Assembly: GCF_007004735.1 (NCBI RefSeq)
Contig: NZ_SSNL01000005.1
Location: 248,001-312,000 of the forward strand
Source of the DNA: Salinigranum halophilum
GTDB lineage: Archaea > Halobacteriota > Halobacteria > Halobacteriales > Haloferacaceae
Direction of reading: 5' to 3'
Length of the DNA stretch: 64,000 bases
Numbering within the stretch: position 1 is the stretch's first letter; each line of letters opens with the position of its first letter. Shown piece after piece: positions 62,108-64,000 of this stretch. The notes beneath the pieces were generated by a model that ran no database searches, had not been told where the DNA came from, and saw only the letters and a list, made by a program, of their open reading frames with translations. The position numbers and the translations under genes are program-made.

Positions 62108-62536
62108 ATGGCGAACGGCAAATACGCCGCGCGCAAACTCAAGCAGGACCGCCAGCAGCGTCGGTGGTCCGACTCGAAGTACGCGCGACGCGAACGCGGT
62201 CTCCGGAAGAAATCGGACCCGCTCGAGGGTGCCCCGCAGGCGCGAGGCATCGTCCTCGAGAAGGTCGGCATCGAAGCGAAGCAGCCCAACTCGGCCATCC
62301 GAAAGTGTGTCCGGGTGCAACTCATCAAGAACGGCAAACAGGTGACCGCCTTCTGTCCCGGCGACGGTGCCATCTCGTTCATCGACGAGCACGACGAGGT
62401 CACCATCGCGGGCATCGGTGGCGCGAAGGGTCGTGCGATGGGTGACCTCTCGGGCGTCAACTACAAGGTCGAGAAGGTCAACGGCGTCTCGATGATCGAA
62501 CTCGTGCGCGGGAACGCGGAGAAGCCAGTCAGATGA
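62108..62536 (+). CDS. rps12: 30S ribosomal protein S12
   Basis: 142 residues, the archaeal S12/S23e form. Blocks: [46 protein letters not shown] (the decoding-site motif), [20 protein letters not shown]. The ATG at 62108 fits the conserved [11 protein letters not shown] start. It overlaps rps7 by 4 bases (ATGA). Confidence 0.96.
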   Translation: MANGKYAARKLKQDRQQRRWSDSKYARRERGLRKKSDPLEGAPQARGIVLEKVGIEAKQPNSAIRKCVRVQLIKNGKQVTAFCPGDGAISFIDEHDEVTIAGIGGAKGRAMGDLSGVNYKVEKVNGVSMIELVRGNAEKPVR

Positions 62537-63147
62537 GCGACGCGGAAGCCCCCGAGCCGGAGTCCCCTGCCGACAGCGAGGAGGCGCGTTCGAACGCCCT
62601 CCTGTTCGGCGTCTGGGACGTCTCCGAGATCGAGTACACTGACCCGTCGACGAAGCGATACATCGCGGTGACCCCCATCGCCCACACGATGGGCCGCCAC
62701 GCCTCGAAACAGTTCAAGAAGTCCGAGATCAGTGTCGTCGAGCGGCTCATCAACCGTCTGATGCAGACCGAAGACAACACGGGTCACAAGCAGAAGACGA
62801 TGAAGATCGTCCGTGAGGCGTTCGAGATCATCCACGAGCGCACCGAGGAGAACCCGGTGCAGGTGCTCGTGACCGCGATTCAGAACGCCGCACCCCGCGA
62901 GGAGACCGTCCGCCTGAAGTACGGTGGCATCTCCGTCCCGCAGGCCGTCGACGTCGCCCCCCAGCGCCGTGTCGACCAGGCGCTGAAGTTCATCGCCGAG
63001 GGCACGAAGCGCGGCTCGTACAAGTCGAAACAGAGCGCCGCCGAGGCGCTCGCCACCGTCCTCATCGGCGCGGCCGACTACGACATGCAGTCGTACGCCA
63101 TCAGCCAGAAGGAAGAGCGCGAGCGCGTCGCCGCCGCCGCCCGCTAA
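62533..63147 (+). CDS. rps7: 30S ribosomal protein S7
   Basis: 204 residues, longer than bacterial S7 by an acidic N-terminal arm (about 1-35). The core is standard: [18 protein letters not shown]-like [60 protein letters not shown]. It nucleates the small subunit head. It is translationally coupled to rps12. In many archaea elongation factor 2 follows; here the next gene lies on the other strand. Confidence 0.96.
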   Translation: MSDAEAPEPESPADSEEARSNALLFGVWDVSEIEYTDPSTKRYIAVTPIAHTMGRHASKQFKKSEISVVERLINRLMQTEDNTGHKQKTMKIVREAFEIIHERTEENPVQVLVTAIQNAAPREETVRLKYGGISVPQAVDVAPQRRVDQALKFIAEGTKRGSYKSKQSAAEALATVLIGAADYDMQSYAISQKEERERVAAAAR

Positions 63148-63161
63148 CCTCGTCTCTCGTC

Positions 63162-63166
63162 TTTTT
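63162..63166 (+). terminator. Oligo-T terminator after rps7
   Basis: TTTTT 14 bases after the rps7 stop, in the 49-base gap to the convergent DUF5781 gene. Haloarchaeal transcripts commonly end at such T runs. Confidence 0.4.
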
Positions 63167-63196
63167 CGTTCTCGCTCTCGGGTGGTGAGCGGCCGC

Positions 63197-63949
63197 TCAG
63201 TCCGCGGCCTGCTGTTCGCGGATGCAGTAGTCGCGGGTGACGTCGACCAGCGCCTTCCGATAGTCGCTCGCGGTGGGGTCGTCGGCGAGTGACGCGAAGT
63301 GCGATTTGAACCGGTCGAGCCCCACCTCGGGCGCGTCGTCGGCGGCGGCGTGCGCGAGGTCGTAGAGGCGGTGGCCCGGTTCGAGGAGGTCGTGACGCTC
63401 ACAGAGCGCGAGCGCGAAGGCCGCGTTCACGGCGGTGATTTCGGGGTCGGCGGCCGGGGAGATACGCCGGGAGTCGGGGCGGGGGGCCGCCGGTCGGTCC
63501 GACAGTGCCGCCGCGAGTTGTGACTCGAAGAAGAGCACGAGTTTCTCCGCGGGCGCGACCGAGAGCGTGAGGTCGTCGGCGTAGATGTCCTTCATGTGAT
63601 TCGCGATCTGATAACAGTGCGCGAGCTTTCGCCGTTCGACGGAGCGCCCCGCGAGCGCGAGGAAGAGCGCCTCCTCGGTCTGTTGGACGTGAGAGGGGTG
63701 TGACTCCTCGTAGCGCGCCATGTGGGCGAGTTCGTGGAGGGCGAGTTCGCGCGCCATCGCACTGGTCGCCGCCTGCTGGGAGATGTTGAGGACGTGGTGG
63801 TCGGGGTAGTGGCCCGCCCAGGTCCGCTCGTCGGGGTCACCGCGCACGTGGACGCGCACGGGCAACTCGAGGGAGAACTCGGTCTCGAACAGGTCGGCCG
63901 CACTCAGAAACGGGTCCGGCGGGGCGGAGCCCAGTACTCGGATATCCAT
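63197..63949 (-). CDS. DUF5781-like protein with a HExxH-like motif
   Basis: 250 residues. The distinctive region is ARELALHELAHMARYEESHP, where HELAH at about residues 73-77 matches the zinc-protease pattern H-E-x-x-H, with a Glu-rich helix after it. Before it is WAGHYPDHHVLNISQQAATS; the end is helical (ADDPTASDYRKALVDVTRDY). It resembles the haloarchaeal DUF5781 family by my recollection, which is often next to rps7 or EF-2 genes. A metallopeptidase function is plausible but unproven. The ATG at 63949 is chosen over a start 5 codons upstream. Confidence 0.68.
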   Translation of the reverse strand: MDIRVLGSAPPDPFLSAADLFETEFSLELPVRVHVRGDPDERTWAGHYPDHHVLNISQQAATSAMARELALHELAHMARYEESHPSHVQQTEEALFLALAGRSVERRKLAHCYQIANHMKDIYADDLTLSVAPAEKLVLFFESQLAAALSDRPAAPRPDSRRISPAADPEITAVNAAFALALCERHDLLEPGHRLYDLAHAAADDAPEVGLDRFKSHFASLADDPTASDYRKALVDVTRDYCIREQQAAD

Positions 63950-64000
63950 GCGTACCGGTACCACGGTCCGCGCGGGTATGATTCTTCTGCCCCCCGTCGG

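Noticed and set aside
1-64000. CRISPR array, rRNA genes, transposase or complete provirus
   Set aside because: No regularly spaced repeats, no rRNA-like conserved stretches and no transposase or integrase gene were seen.

Overview
The window is chromosomal DNA of an extreme halophile of the class Halobacteria. It is GC-rich, its proteins are loaded with Asp and Glu, TATA-like elements lie about 25-35 bases before many starts, and archaeal signature genes are present: split RNA polymerase subunits, histone, Rpa, MptD, Rpl10e and an archaeal CCA-adding enzyme. Local gene orders (rpa2-hstA-hdaI; gapI-pgk-gapII with the HVO_0476-type zinc protein) match what I recall of Haloferax, so a Haloferacaceae-like organism is likely, but genus cannot be fixed from the sequence.

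Layout. 1-4.5 kb: the end of an Lrp/AsnC regulator, then a dabB-dabA pair for inorganic carbon uptake. 4.7-5.8 kb: a CAU tRNA and two tRNA-Asn genes that each carry a 33-nt bulge-helix-bulge intron, with a frameshifted PD-(D/E)XK endonuclease relic between them. 5.9-10.2 kb: cca, then an rpa2-histone-histone deacetylase block. 10.5-14.5 kb: tRNA-Arg, an alpha/beta hydrolase, DUF309, azf (glucose-6-phosphate dehydrogenase) and mptD. 14.5-19.6 kb: an ABC exporter, an HTTM-DCC membrane fusion with a partner, and DUF192. 19.7-20.1 kb: tRNA-Val and tRNA-Phe.

20.2-28.8 kb is the most unusual stretch. It holds a peroxiredoxin, a Tat lipoprotein, a membrane-anchored spermidine-synthase-like protein, a DUF2617-like protein, two proteins without a firm family (one with a possible zinc site, one an exported repeat protein), and a large pentapeptide-repeat protein fused to a two-helix potassium channel pore. 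The genes from 21.6 to 26.4 kb are nearly contiguous, several with ATGA/GTGA overlaps. 28.8-39.4 kb is mixed housekeeping: methyltransferase, DUF429, Gfo/Idh/MocA oxidoreductase, cold shock protein, two zinc microproteins, NucS, rpl10e, an ATP-grasp ligase and Hsp20.

39.5-45.2 kb is a glycolysis/gluconeogenesis island with two unrelated GAPDHs around pgk. 45.4-51.7 kb has thi4, two protein-L-isoaspartate methyltransferases around a third methyltransferase, a HerA-like ATPase, a pair of CrcB fluoride channel subunits and a MaoC-like protein. 52-52.3 kb has two identical tRNA-Asp genes. 52.4-63.1 kb is the archaeal transcription/translation operon rpoH-rpoB''-rpoB'-rpoA'-rpoA''-nusA, then mscS, then rps12-rps7. 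A DUF5781-like gene closes the window on the other strand.

Several tRNA genes are followed by partial copies of their own 3' ends, the footprint expected of tRNA-targeting integrative elements. No CRISPR array, rRNA gene, transposase or complete mobile element was seen.
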